Assembly (NCBI GenBank): GCA_947561395.2
Contig: OX387186.1
Location: 50,673,220 to 50,737,219 of the forward strand
DNA length: 64,000 nucleotides
Source of the DNA: Buxus sempervirens
Lineage: Eukaryota > Streptophyta > Magnoliopsida > Buxales > Buxaceae
Reading direction: 5' to 3'
The notes beneath the pieces were generated by a model. That model made no database searches, had not been told where the DNA came from, and worked only from the letters and a program-made list of their open reading frames with translations. The first letter of the stretch is position 1; the number at the start of each line of letters is the position of its first letter. A program made the translations under genes and the position numbers. Below are positions 11,033 to 22,600 of the stretch, piece by piece.

Positions 11033-11633
11033 CGGCAATTTTGTTTTTGCATTTATCAATATGTAAACACTTTTCACACTAAAAAATAAAGGCCACAAAC
11101 CTAAAACTTACGACATACGATTTCAAACCCTTTTCAATGGCAACTTGGTGTGTTGCGACAGGCCAAACCAAAGACACTATATCTAGAGCCAGTGATAAGC
11201 CCTTGATTTTTTATTCGTTCAAACTTGAACATAAGTGTATCACATGCATGCTTAAACATGATTTTGTTGTTGAATGGAATATATTATTATTATTTTTTAA
11301 TTAGGGAAAAGGCATGCACTATGCGCATAACAAAAGAATAATAATAAGTTAATGCAAGGTGAGGTAATTATCAAAAGAGATATTGATGACACGCCAAGTG
11401 GAGTTAGAAGTTAGTTTAAAGATGTGTTTGCAACCATGAATTTGTGTAGGTGATTATGATAACATAGTAGGATATCCATGTAAATTATATGGATCAAAGT
11501 AGATGAGTCTTTTGGAATTGAAATCCAGTCGAGAATCTTCACTATTCACTTTATAGAATATAGTATAGATAATAAGACAATTCCATTCTCTTTCTTCCCC
11601 TCCATGACATTACTAATGCTTTCCCTTAGACTG
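11033..11633. other. Intergenic stretch, no gene recognised
   Basis: AT-rich with no convincing open frame and no recognisable element. It lies between the hAT element and the 177-bp tandem duplication. Confidence 0.5.
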
Positions 11634-11987
11634 TTTAGTAATTATTCAAAAAGAAAAGGAGATGGAATTTCGTTTTTAATTATATATTTACCTTGAGTTC
11701 ATTGAATAGTACCAACCCATGCGACATTTTGTGATAACAAGGTTGAAAAATCTCTCTTGCGATGATGTGAATTCCTCATTAGTCGTGCATGCATGGGAGA
11801 TTATTGATGGTTTAGTAATTATTCAAAAAGAAAAGGAGATGGAATTTCGTTTTTAATTATATATTTACCTTGAGTTCGTTGAATAGTACCAACCCATGCG
11901 ACATTTTGTGATAACAAGGTTGAAAAATTTCTCTTGCGATGATGTGAATTCCTTATTAGTCGTGCATGCATGGGAGATTATTGATGG
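11634..11987. repeat. 177-bp tandem duplication
   Basis: Two adjacent 177-bp copies, 11,634-11,810 and 11,811-11,987. Both begin TTTAGTAATTATTC and end GGGAGATTATTGATGG. I count about three substitutions between them, so the duplication is recent. It lies in intergenic DNA. Confidence 0.95.
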
Positions 11988-12859
11988 TTCCCTCGCCGTG
12001 ATTGCCTGCGCCTGCCGCATTTGACATCTCAGGCTCTTTCTATATATATAATAGTCGGCCTTCCAGATATATTAGCAAAGACCAAGGACGAATTAAAGTA
12101 TATGAGTTATATATGATGCAGAGACAGGAAAAGTTTATTTATACGAATATCGCATCTGCAGTTGAGTAATTACTTGAATCCCATTCGGCCAATCTTCTTC
12201 TTATATACGATAAGAAAATCTACGAGTCGAGCGAAGATCGATCCAATGTTCTCTTTGGCTTTAACAGACGTCCGTTATATTCGTTGGAAAAGCGACACTG
12301 AGTTACCTTAGCGGGTAGCCCATCTGCGCAAAGTAAGGCATGTTTTGGTTGCCTTGACCCTTGAGAGACGTCGTTTTCTGAAACAAAACAGAGGGACTTT
12401 AATAGACAACTCGGTGGCTGCCTCTGTCGTCTCTGATAAAATTAACCGGCATGCAAACTCTCTAGTCTCTTCTCAATATATTTTTGCCTTGAGAGACCGG
12501 CACCGAACGTAGCATGTGCCCTTAATTGTTAGAGCACATGTGGCTTCTATGATTTGTCGGAAAGGACTACAGAGAGAGATATTGGACAACCCATTCATCA
12601 TGTATATATGCGTATGGATCAATAAGTTGCTTTCCTTTCTTTGCTACATACTCACGCGTCTTTTCACGGTGATCGAATTCCCGTTATAAAATATTTTGTG
12701 CATGGTTTGTTCACGCATATGCAGCATTTCACTCCAGGAGCATGCATGATGCCTTTAATTCAATCAAAGATTAATTTGACAGACCTTTGAGAAATTACCA
12801 GGCCTAGTTTAAGAGGTGATGGGGCAAACTTGGATTTACTCGAAAAGTGTTGTAGATAA
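11988..12859. other. Intergenic stretch, no gene recognised
   Basis: No open frame or element that I can support. A CACGTG-free, AT-rich sequence with scattered TATATA runs (for example near 12,041-12,055). Confidence 0.5.
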
Positions 12860-12865
12860 TGTGCA

Positions 12866-13081
12866 TTGACAATTTATAAACTAGCAAAGGTGAAGGCATT
12901 TAAACCTAAGATTTATGATAAGTCAATGAATGCCAACGAGCTGAACAACTTTCTATGGCATATTTTTATATATAACAATACTTTGGGGTTGTTTCTGTAT
13001 GGTAAAAAAAGCCAAAGTATGGACGAGAAGCTCGTATCTTTTTGTCTCGGTTACATTATGATGAAAATGATTCCAGATTGA
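12866..13081 (+). pseudogene. Possible relic of an LTR-retrotransposon gag
   Basis: A 71-codon open frame begins with a block resembling the plant gypsy gag signature, in which a K.K.Y segment is followed by an ELxxFLW motif (here ELNNFLW at about 12,937-12,957). The rest of the gag domain does not follow clearly. It lies immediately upstream of a TRIM. The match is short and the call is weak; it could also be a chance open frame. Confidence 0.25.
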
Positions 13082-13094
13082 TGTGGAGTGCAGC

Positions 13095-13250
13095 TACAAC
13101 ATCTTAACCTAGTAAGGTATTATCCTCTTTAGGCCTCTCAGCCCACACGGTTTTGTCCCAAAAAGGTGCCTCATTTGGTTAAGTGTTCTTTTTGACTCTT
13201 ATACCTTACCGGGCTTTCATCCATTTCCGATGTAGGATCGAGATGTTACA
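13095..13250 (-). repeat. TRIM 3' long terminal repeat
   Basis: Starts TGTAACATCTCG on the minus strand just after the purine tract. It is aligned through most of its length to the 5' repeat with many substitutions, suggesting an old insertion. Confidence 0.75.
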
Positions 13251-13415
13251 ATCTCCCTTCCTTCAGGGCTGCAATGGCCCGCTAACCTAGAAGCCTACCA
13301 GTTCCTCATTGACCCACCCTTATCGGTTTAACCACCTTCCACGGGCAACATTAGGACCCATGCCAGCCACGAACTGCTGGACCTGGATCCAGATTTAATA
13401 CCATTTGTAACATCC

Positions 13416-13565
13416 CAATCCAGTGAGGTATTATCTGTTTCTGTTTTGGGCCTAGCCCCGCACGGTTTTGTCCTTAAAAGGCGTATCACTATGTTGAGTG
13501 TTCTTTTTGACTCTTATACCCTATTGGGCTTTCATCTATTTTCGATGTAAGACCAGGATGTCACA
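13416..13565 (-). repeat. TRIM 5' long terminal repeat
   Basis: Starts TGTGACATCC and ends GATGTTACA on the minus strand, so it has the usual TG...CA ends. It shares a central block with the other repeat, containing GTATAAGAGTCAAAAAGAACAC and ACAAAACCGTG. Confidence 0.75.
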
Positions 13566-14142
13566 ATAGCACTTGCAACATTGATAGTTAGACTCAACCA
13601 GGAAAGTAATTAAGAAGAAATTTTATTCAAAAAAATTGCTTCATATCTAGTTAAAAAGAATTTTTTAAGTTCTTGAACCATACTAGAACCATCTGAGACT
13701 ATTTGTGTATCTTAGATCTAGATTTGTTTATTAAAGATATAAACACAAATCCAAAGATACTATTCTTGGGTCCAAAACTGCTAATTTCAGAACACTACAA
13801 AAATACGAGCTTTCACCGGCGGTAGGTTACCGCCGGTAATACTTTTACTGGAGGTAACACCTCCCGCCCCTAAATAGCTTGATGCTAAAGGTTATAGCGG
13901 TGGTAAATAATCTATTGTGGCTATTGCTCGTTCATTATCGGCGGTAAATTACCGCCGCTAAAAATAATATTTAAAAAATAAAAAATAAAATAAAGACTTT
14001 TCGCGGCGGTAATTCCCGTCGCTAAAAATAATACAAAAAATAAAATAAAGATTTTTACCGATGGGATATACTGCTGCTAAAAATAATATTAAAAAAATTT
14101 AAAAAATTGCTAACATCATTTGGCAGCGTACAAACAGATATT

Positions 14143-14143
<1 letters not shown>

Positions 14144-14186
<43 letters not shown>

Positions 14187-14234
14187 GGAGGGAGAGAGGG
14201 AGAAAGAGAGGTAAAGAGAGAGAGAGAGAGAGAG
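14144..14234. repeat. (GA)n microsatellite inside the CACTA element
   Basis: An uninterrupted GA run of about 40 bases is followed by impure GA/GGGA sequence up to about 14,234. Confidence 0.9.
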
Positions 14235-14580
14235 TAGGTTAGTGAGAGAGTAACCTATGAGTGAAGAGAAATCTGTAGAGAGAGAAAAATCAAAATGTTA
14301 GTGAGAGTAAAGTTTTAAAGAAGAGACTCGGCTGGTATATGTAGAGTCAACTTTTACAGGCGGTAGTTTCCCTACCGCTCGTAAAAGTCGAATTAAATTT
14401 GAAAAATTGCACGCTTTACTTTTAGCGGCGGTAAATTACCGCCCCTAAAAGTCGAATTAGATTTGAAAATTGCGCTTTACTTTTAGCGGCGGTAGTTTAC
14501 CGCCCCTAAAAGTCAATTCAAAATTCAATCCATTAGACGCGCGGGAAATTTCCCGTTTTCGCTTTTACCAGCGGTAAGCT

Positions 14581-14832
14581 ACCGCCCCTACAAGTGGAAT
14601 TAAGTTTGAAATTCGCGCTTACTTTTAGCGGCGGTAGATTACCACCTCTAAAAGTCGACTTTTCTTTTTTAATTTTTATTTTCAACCTTTTAGGGGCGGT
14701 AAGGTTACCGCCCCTACAAGTGGAATTAAGTTTGAAATTCGCGCTTACTTTTAGCGGCGGTAGATTACCACCTCTAAAAGTCGACTTTTCTTTTTTAATT
14801 TTTATTTTCAACCTTTTAGGAGCGGTACCTTA
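14581..14832. repeat. 126-bp tandem duplication inside the CACTA element
   Basis: Two copies with period 126 start at 14,581 and 14,707 with ACCGCCCCTACAAGTGG. Each carries one GGCGGTAGATTACC motif and one CTTTTAGG(G/A)GCGGTA motif, so duplication multiplied the subterminal motifs. Confidence 0.9.
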
Positions 14833-15493
14833 CCACCCCTAAAAGTGAAGTTTTCTTCTTTTAAAAAACGAAGAATATCTTTACCGGCGGTTAAATTGCC
14901 GGTAAAGATCGCGTCATTTGGTTTTTACCGGCGGTTCCATAAACTGCCGATAAAACATGTACCTTTTTAAAAAAAAAAATTAGCGAAAAAACAAATTAGT
15001 TTGTGTTTTCTACCTTTTAGTGAATTTTCTGTTTTTTTTTTTTTAAAACCAGGAAGATCTTTACCAGCGGTTTAACTGCCAGTAAAGATCGTGTTATGTG
15101 ATTTTTACCGGCGGTTTGAGAAACCGCCAGTAAAAATGCAATTTTTTTAAAGAAAAATTACCGAAAACACAAAATAGTTTTTATTTTATACCTTTTAGGG
15201 GCGGTAGTGTTGCTACCGCCGCTAAAAGTATTTGGCGGGTTCCTCCGGCCAACTTTTTACCAGCGGGAGTGAAGGTACCACCTGTAAAACTCAATATACT
15301 GGCGGGAACTACCGCCGTTAAAGGCTATTTCGCACAAAAAAACTTGCGCCATAGGTTTTTCGCGCGGGAAAAATGATGCGTTAACTTTTAGGGGCGGAAA
15401 GTGTGTTTATTGCCGGTAAAAGTGCTTTTAGGGGCGGAATTTTGTTACCGCTGCTAAAGCCCGTTGCTAATTCCCCTCTTGTTTGTAGTGGAA

Positions 15494-17870
15494 TTAAACC
15501 ATAATTAATATTAGGGTGTGGAAGAATGTAGACCAAAATTAATGAATACTTCAATTTCATTTAAAATAAAGTTTTTTGACATCCAATCACCAAAATAAAA
15601 GTCAATAATCAAATATGGAATAAATTATTAACTACGACTCTCAACTCGATCCCTAACTCGTAATAAATCATAACAATTGAATATAACTAAAGTCTACAAA
15701 CAAAATAAATAAACTATCCTATATCAAGCAAAAATAATTGTCTGGATGATCTTCACTATCACCCGGTAATATGGTCGTCCTCCCTGGAATATCTGAAAAC
15801 AAAATATTTAAAAACAAATAATGAGACATAACATCTCAGCAAATAATATCATGCATGAAATAAAACATTTTACAACATATTTAATTTCAAAACAATAACA
15901 TTATATGAGAGTAATAAAATTTCATTTCAGCAAACCAAGTATAAACAAATTAATCAGCCATACTAAAATCATGTTCAAAACCAATAATTCAATAAGTGTC
16001 TTTTTGGGGTAAAGTTCTCAGCATGCACCATGGATATATTTGTTTTCAACCTTCCACGGGTAGGACTTATGTTTCCTGCAACGTCCGTTTTGATGAATAA
16101 CATCACTTTCCCTTTGCCCAGAAATCCATCACTTATCATCCTTTGCAAATTAACCTCCGCCCGTACTCGATCCAACCCTTATTCCATTCAGTTTGATTGG
16201 GGTTCAACCCAATATACCTGTTTACCCAATACTCTTCTTCAACCTGATCTTGTGTCTCCACCTTCCCCATATTTCTTCTTCTCCTATATCTTCCTCCTCT
16301 GCTCTTCCTGTGAAATCCTTGAGCCCATACGGATGAGGTGGCAAGTAACTATCCATAGGGAGGAAACAGATAGAGTAAAGGAAATCTCCATATAGAGGAG
16401 TATATATAATAAACAAATGGATCCCCAGGTTATAATAGAACAAAGACCAATTCACTGCCTAGTTAATACATGGTACCACATCTAACTATGCCCACTAATG
16501 AATAAACAAAGCCTAATAATTTTAATTATAACAAATTGCTCATATCCCATGTCATCATCTACAAACCAAACCACTCCAAAATATATGAAGGAAAAATACT
16601 CCTTATAGAGTACATGTAGGTTCTCACGTATATATTTAACCAGAATAAATACCTTTGCACAAGCTTAGAATACCTTTGCACAAGCTTAGAATACCTTTTG
16701 TATATTAGAAAATCAATTATTTTCAGATTATCCTCAAAATATGGAGAACTGACTCCAAAATGTCGAGCGTAGGGGTTCGACATATTAAACAGCCATGTCG
16801 AGCCATATCTAAGAGGTTGTCGAACTGGATTGAAGAAAACATCTTCCACAGTCTCATTAAATATAAATATTTCTTCCCCGAAATCTAGTTTTAGTTGTTT
16901 AAGAAATTATGTTTCAACATAATTGACCTTTCACTCTTAATAGCTTAAACAAACTTGTCTCCTCGAGGTTGCCATTGGATCTCTACTAACATGCTCATGA
17001 AAACTATTTCTGATCGCTCTCAAATTCTATACGAATGGAAGATACCTCACATATACTACCTTTTTCTTTTCTTTTCTTTTCTTTTCTTTTCTTTTTTTTC
17101 AGTATACTGGGGCACTTGGGCCTTTGACCACTGCCTCATATGGAGGACGTTACCCACGTATAATGCCCTACCTTAGGAGCATTCCAGGGTGAAGGAGGCC
17201 TCCGACTTAGGCCCTTGAGAATGCATCCCTAGGTTTTAGGCTAGCACCTTCGAAATTAGACTTCTTAAATGAGATCCATTAGATGCTAAGAGCTCAATTC
17301 ATCATCATAGCCAGGCATAATTAGCTTAATTTTGTGATGAAAGAAGCAGAAAATTTAAGAAGAAAATCAAATCAAACCGAGTTTGAGTAGCCACACGTAT
17401 CCTTATTTGTGTATTCATCTCTATGCCTTTATTTTTCTCTAAAGTATTCTACAACGCAGCTTTACTTATAATTATAATGATTCGATGGCTGTTGATTGAT
17501 TGTCAGGTGGACCGTGGGTTCGTTGATACTCAAATTGTACCATTTAATTTGAAGTAAAAAGCTTTGCTTCAAATACAAGGATTGTTGATTCGGATTTGTT
17601 CCGAATAAAAACTCGGCACTTTGGATCTTTTATTAAAAAAAAATGCAGCACGCCTGCTCTTTTGGCCAAGCCTTTTCTCATCTTTTCCCACTTTCGGAGA
17701 TGATGCAGGATAATGAATGAAAGAAAACCCCAATCCGGAATATGCTTTCCTTCAAAACCACGGAGATGATTCGTTCGGGATCTTAATAAAGTGTAGGTGT
17801 GTATATGCTAATATATATCCCCGGCCGTCCACGGTGCCACCATGACATGACTGTGGTCCAGCTAGCCCTT
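15494..17870. other. Intergenic stretch, no gene recognised
   Basis: Open frames up to 121 codons occur (16,030-16,395 +) but resemble nothing I know and overlap frames on the other strand. Small repeats are present: a 21-23-base unit repeated around 16,650-16,695 (ACCTTTGCACAAGCTTAG twice) and a CTTTT microsatellite at about 17,060-17,098. Confidence 0.45.
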
Positions 17871-17878
17871 GAACTTCA

Positions 17879-18319
17879 TTACCATTCATAGCCTGAAAAG
17901 CAGCTCTGATCTGGATGGTGGGGTCTTGGATTCTTAAATGGGTGATGTGTCATCTGCCCAATTGTGGAGCCATGATCAAGTGGGTTAGCAATCAACTTGT
18001 TTGATGACTCTTGTTGCCAATTTGTTGCATGTATCATCCCACTGAGTTTGTACTCGTGCAATGTGAAAGATATTGAGTAAGCATCTTCTAAAGTAGGCAG
18101 ATCAGGTTCCTGGGAAGAGCGTTGTAGGAAGAAACTAACGAGCTTCTGTTCACCGCACCGAAAGAAAGAAGCTTTTCCGTGTGAAAATGCATGGTCAAAA
18201 ATTCGATCCAAACTGCCGACTCTAAAAAGCTTGGCACTTGGCATCAGACTACAAACGGATAATGTCTGGAATAGGGGAAAACCAAAAAAGTAGGTCAAGG
18301 AACAAGAAAAAGCGGTCAT
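17879..18319 (-). other. Unrecognised 146-codon open frame
   Basis: An open frame with a methionine start on the minus strand. It has a hydrophobic first 25 residues (FSCSLTYFFGFPLF) but no domain or motif that I recognise. No neighbour or splice pattern supports it as a gene. It lies about 1.3 kb upstream of CTP synthase on the opposite strand. It may be chance or a decayed gene. Confidence 0.15.
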
Positions 18320-18935
18320 GGATACAAAATCGCTTAAATCACAGTGATGTATGTAAATTGATAATTAGCAAAAGGGTTGGACTCGTCTCGGATCGTCCTT
18401 GAATCGTTCGGACGAGATCACCCGGGCGTTGGTTAGAAAAGGAGCATGGATCTGCTCCCTGATGGGATTCTTCAGTATAATACTAAAATAATCCCATCGC
18501 CTGGTTTGGACGACCATCTTGGCCATGGCAACGTCATGTTGTCTTAGTAGGTAAGATGTAGCTAACTGAGGTTAAGCTAGGTGGAGTAAAAAGGGAGTGA
18601 CCCATGCTTTTCCTTTATTTTATGTACACCTACGATAGCAATAAGTTATTACTGACTGTTATTCCATCTAATCATCTAACTGAATAACTAACTAACTAAT
18701 CTATTAGTTGAAGCCGAGTCTCATTCCAAGCCAAGCCAAAACCGTCATAAATAATACATACAAACAACAAATAAGCCGATGCCCTCGAAGGGGAAAATTT
18801 TGAAGGGAAAACTCCAAGATGTTACCTAAGTAAGGGATAAGGTATTCTATTATTAAGGAAATAAACATTTGGAACCAACCTGTAGGCCCCAGCTAAAGTC
18901 AAGTCTTGAAATCTCCTTTCATAGACTGGATTTAT

Positions 18936-19662
18936 TTATAAATATATATGAACAAAGGAACGCAAAATCCAATCTATAGCAGAGAGAAAATCGAGCCTAT
19001 AAGCCAACCAAAAAAAAAAAAAGAAAACATTTTTCCTTCTAAAAAGGAAAAAATGAGAGCAAGGAAACGAAGAGAAAGAAATGAGAAACCAAACCCTAAA
19101 AAGGTTGCTCGCTTTCTTTTCTTTCCTTTTGTTTTACCTCGGCTGCCTCTCTCTGCCTCCAAGACAAGACAAAAGGGCCTTTGTGTTTGGATTATATATA
19201 CTTGCCTCCAACGCCAATTTCTTCCTCATTCCGTCCTTCCGTCTCTATTCCTGTTTCATTTTCTTCCTCTCTGTATCTCTCACGCTCTTCGCAACAACAC
19301 CAAGCAGGTCCAGTGTGTTATTTCCTTCTTCGGGAAGAATGAAGATACAGATAAAATACTAGGGGAGAGAAAAGAACCACAAGAACAAGAACAAGAACCA
19401 GCCTTTTAGACGCCGTGGTGGTTTCAGCTCACTAGCATATTCAGAATCATACGACAGAAAAACAAGAAGAACCAAGGTTCTTCCCTTGTGGTCAAATGCT
19501 TCTTCTTGAATATCTTTTTACCTTACGCATATTTTCTTCACCTGTGAAGAACTGGAAAACATCTTTTTTACTTTGTTCTGCTGTCAATCATCAGGAACAG
19601 GGCTTCTTTCCTCTGTTTTTTTAATCACATTCGGGGCCGAAAAGCGATCGCAATCGGGGAAG
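18936..19662 (+). promoter_or_regulatory. Presumed core promoter and 5' UTR of CTP synthase
   Basis: TATA-like sequences occur at about 18,938-18,950 (TATAAATATATATG) and 19,191-19,202 (ATTATATATAC). A pyrimidine-rich stretch (19,205-19,280) follows the second, which would place transcription start near 19,220-19,230. A good 3' splice site (CAATCATCAG, ending at 19,595) could end a 5'-UTR intron. These are inferences from position and composition only. Confidence 0.35.
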
Positions 19663-22600
19663 ATGAAGTATCTTTTGGTTACCGGAGGCGTCGTTAGTGG
19701 CCTCGGAAAAGGGGTCACGGCCAGTAGTATCGGAGTGCTTCTTAAGGCCTGTGGACTTCGGGTCACTTCCATCAAGATAGGTCCGTGTCCCCGTCTGTTG
19801 ATAGATGGAGTTTTCTGCCTCATTTTTCTTGTTTTCCTTCTTCTTTCTCTTGTTCTGTTGAGCAATACCTTGTTCTTATACCGATGGATATAAGTTAGAT
19901 TTTTTTTTTTTTTTGTTTTTCTCAAACATTAGCCGTATCTTTATTCTACATTTTTGGCCCATCGAGAAGTTGGATTTCCGTTTTCATCATCTTTCGATAC
20001 GTCCCCGCCGGAGTGGACAATAACCGGAAATATGTCGATTGTGTTCGATGATCACCACATTGTTTTATGCGTGTGTATATTCATTGAGGAAACTTTTAGA
20101 TGGAAATAAGGTTACTCTTGGGGCAATGTTTACATTATGATTAGGTAGGTCTTAACGGATTTGGCTTACTCCAACTTTCTGGTTGGATTTGTTCAATTTG
20201 CATTTAGCATACAGAAAGTTCCGTCAACTAGTTTCAAAGCACCATATATATCTATGTTGTTTCGTTACCATGGTCTGACTCGAACGATAAAGATTGACTT
20301 CAGTTCCTTTCTTCAGCTCTTCTTTCTTTTCGATCATCATCCATTCAACATATTTCTAAAGCTTATCAACATATCAATGGCTCTTTATCACTTTTGCTTT
20401 CTATGTATATGCAGATCCCTACCTCAACACTGATGCAGGAACAATGTCCCCTTTTGAACACGGAGAAGTGTTCGTTTTAGATGATGGGGGCGAGGTAAAG
20501 GAAAATCTTATATGTTATAATTGTTTTCTGCGTCCATGTATTCCTCTTCTCCACGTCTTTTGTGAAGAACTTCAAGCCTTAAGAAGATTATCCACACTTT
20601 TCAATTTGATATGTGGTGCCTACTGCCACCAACTTCATCGTGATTGTCACCATCAGCCCATCTGCTAAGTTCTGGGTTTTTGCATTTTTGATTTTTGGTG
20701 GTTTTGGGGTGCAGGGGCCGGGGGCAATATCTCTGTCTTTCTTTCTGTCTATCTGATGGAACACTTCCTTATCTGAAAAATATGTTCTCTTTAAAGGAGG
20801 TGTGTAAAAAAAAATTATGTTATGGCAAAGAAGGATGACTTGGTTTTGTGTTTGGCAGGTGGATCTGGACCTTGGAAACTACGAGCGATTCCTAGATATC
20901 AAATTGACCCGTGATAATAATATCACTACGGGCAAGATTTATCAGGTAGTTATTTAGTTATATACTAAGAGTTATATTTTCTTCACAAGTCTGAATATCA
21001 TATGATCCACATGGCCGTTGCAGTTTTGGAAGTTAATAATGCTCTTCCATGATGTGTTACAGTCTGTTATTAACAAGGAGAGAAGGGGAGATTATCTGGG
21101 AAAAACCGTGCAGGTAGAATATCTGCAATTTAAATTGATTCCGTCTTTATTTTCTCTTTGTGCTTTTGCTTTCCTTCAACTAATGTTAAGACCTTTTTAC
21201 TCCTCCAATGCTCCCAGGTTGTGCCTCATATTACGGATGCCATTCAAGAATGGATTGAGCGTGTAGCAGTGATTCCAGTGGACGGCAAAGATGGTCCAGC
21301 TGATGTTTGTGTCATAGAATTGGGTGGAACTATAGGTATTTCAGGAGCAGCTTGTGTTATGCAGGGTAATTGTGCTTCTATCATCTCTAGTTAGCCTAAA
21401 CAACTTCTTGTATTGCAGGGGACATTGAATCTATGCCATTTATTGAAGCACTGGGTCAGTTTTCGTACCGCGTAGGTAATACTGTGAATTCACCTGTTCA
21501 AGACAGTCTCACATAATACTATTTTCTTTCAGATTTCTGAAGCATTGGATTCTTTGCTTCCCATTTTTCTTTTTCCAGGCCCGGGAAACTTCTGCCTGGT
21601 TCATGTTAGCCTTGTGCCTGTTTTGAATGTTGTTGGTGAACAGGTACATCATATCTTTCATGTACACTAGTTCAATCTTCTTACTAAATGTATCTTTGGG
21701 TCTTTGTGTATATAACATGATATAGGAGGACTTTGAACAAGGTGTCATCTGTATGCAGCTTCTTGACTTATGAGCACAATTACTTTTGGCTGCTATGAGT
21801 GCTGTAATTATATTTTACACTTTCAGAAAACAAAGCCAACCCAGCACAGTGTTCGGGGACTCAGAGGATTAGGGTTGACACCAAACATCTTAGCTTGTCG
21901 CAGCACACTGGTCTCTCTCTCTCTCTCAGCACCTCCTCCTCCTCCTCCAACCACAACCCGACCTCCCTCCTCTCTATTTTGCTTTATTTTTTTGTGGTTT
22001 TTGTAGCCATGTGTTTCTTAACTTTATTTTCTTTTGCAGGCACTTGATGAAAATGTGAAAGCAAAGCTCTCGCAATTTTGCCATGTCCCGGTATTATAAC
22101 AAAAATGTTGATCTTGCCATATTTTCCTTACTGTATCTAATTATGATGCCACTCTACTAAAACCTCTTTCTTTCTTTTTTCTCCTTTTTCTTCAGGCAAG
22201 GAATATCATTACTCTCTTTGACGTTCCAAACATCTGGCATATACCTTTATTATTAAGAGTAAGTAGTAGCTTAGTACTTCTGAAACTTATCTTCAATTGT
22301 TGTTTTCTTTTCTCACAGCGAAATCATGGAATTTTTTCCCCTTTATAGGACCAGAAGGCTCATGAAGCAATCCTGAAAGGGCTGAACCTTCTAGGGTGTG
22401 TTCAATGAACATGATATTTTATGTTTCTGTTACCCTTTTTTGTTTTGAAAACCTACACTCATGTTAAAGTTGATATTGTGTCAACTTTTTGTAGAAGCCT
22501 GTTGATGCCATATTTTGTAATCTGCAGGGTTGCTAGGGAACCTGCTTTAGAAGAATGGACTGCCAGGGCTAAACTCTGTGACATGTTGCATGAGCCTGTG

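Larger units (their letters stand above)
13095..13565 (-). mobile_element. TRIM (terminal-repeat retrotransposon in miniature)
   Basis: Two diverged direct repeats of about 150 bp flank an internal region of about 165 bp. On the minus strand the 5' repeat is 13,416-13,565 (starts TGTGACATCC, ends GATGTTACA). It is followed by TGGTATTAAATC, a primer-binding site resembling the initiator-methionine tRNA complement TGGTATCAGAGC. The 3' repeat is 13,095-13,250 and is preceded by the purine tract GAAGGAAGGGAGAT. There is no coding sequence. The overall size of about 470 bp fits TRIMs, which need proteins from other elements to move. The flanking duplication is not clear. Confidence 0.8.
13793..15490. 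mobile_element. Non-autonomous CACTA element (1,698 bp) with complete ends
   Basis: The left end is CACTACAAAAAT and the right end is TTGTTTGTAGTG, its imperfect inverse. The trinucleotide GAA flanks both sides (13,790-13,792 and 15,491-15,493), the 3-bp target duplication expected for CACTA elements. The interior is packed with subterminal motifs of the type ACCGCCGGTAA, GGCGGTA and TACCGCC in both orientations, the transposase-binding-type repeats of this superfamily. No transposase frame is present. It contains a GA microsatellite (14,144-14,234) and a 126-bp tandem duplication (14,581-14,832). Confidence 0.9.

Noticed and set aside
14533-14842. Overlapping open frames with repeated GGRLPPLKV-type units on both strands.
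   Set aside because: They are translations of the CACTA subterminal DNA repeats, not a repeat protein.
13793-15490. The dense short repeats were considered as a CRISPR-like or satellite array.
   Set aside because: Spacing is irregular, units occur in both orientations, and the CACTA termini with a 3-bp duplication explain them.
18948-19409. A 153-codon + strand open frame upstream of CTP synthase.
   Set aside because: Lysine-rich low-complexity translation of the promoter/5' UTR, with no family resemblance and overlapping the presumed TATA and transcription start.
19573-19662. Thirty in-frame codons upstream of the CTP synthase ATG.
   Set aside because: They begin without an ATG and lie after a likely UTR splice site; the family N-terminus starts exactly at 19,663.
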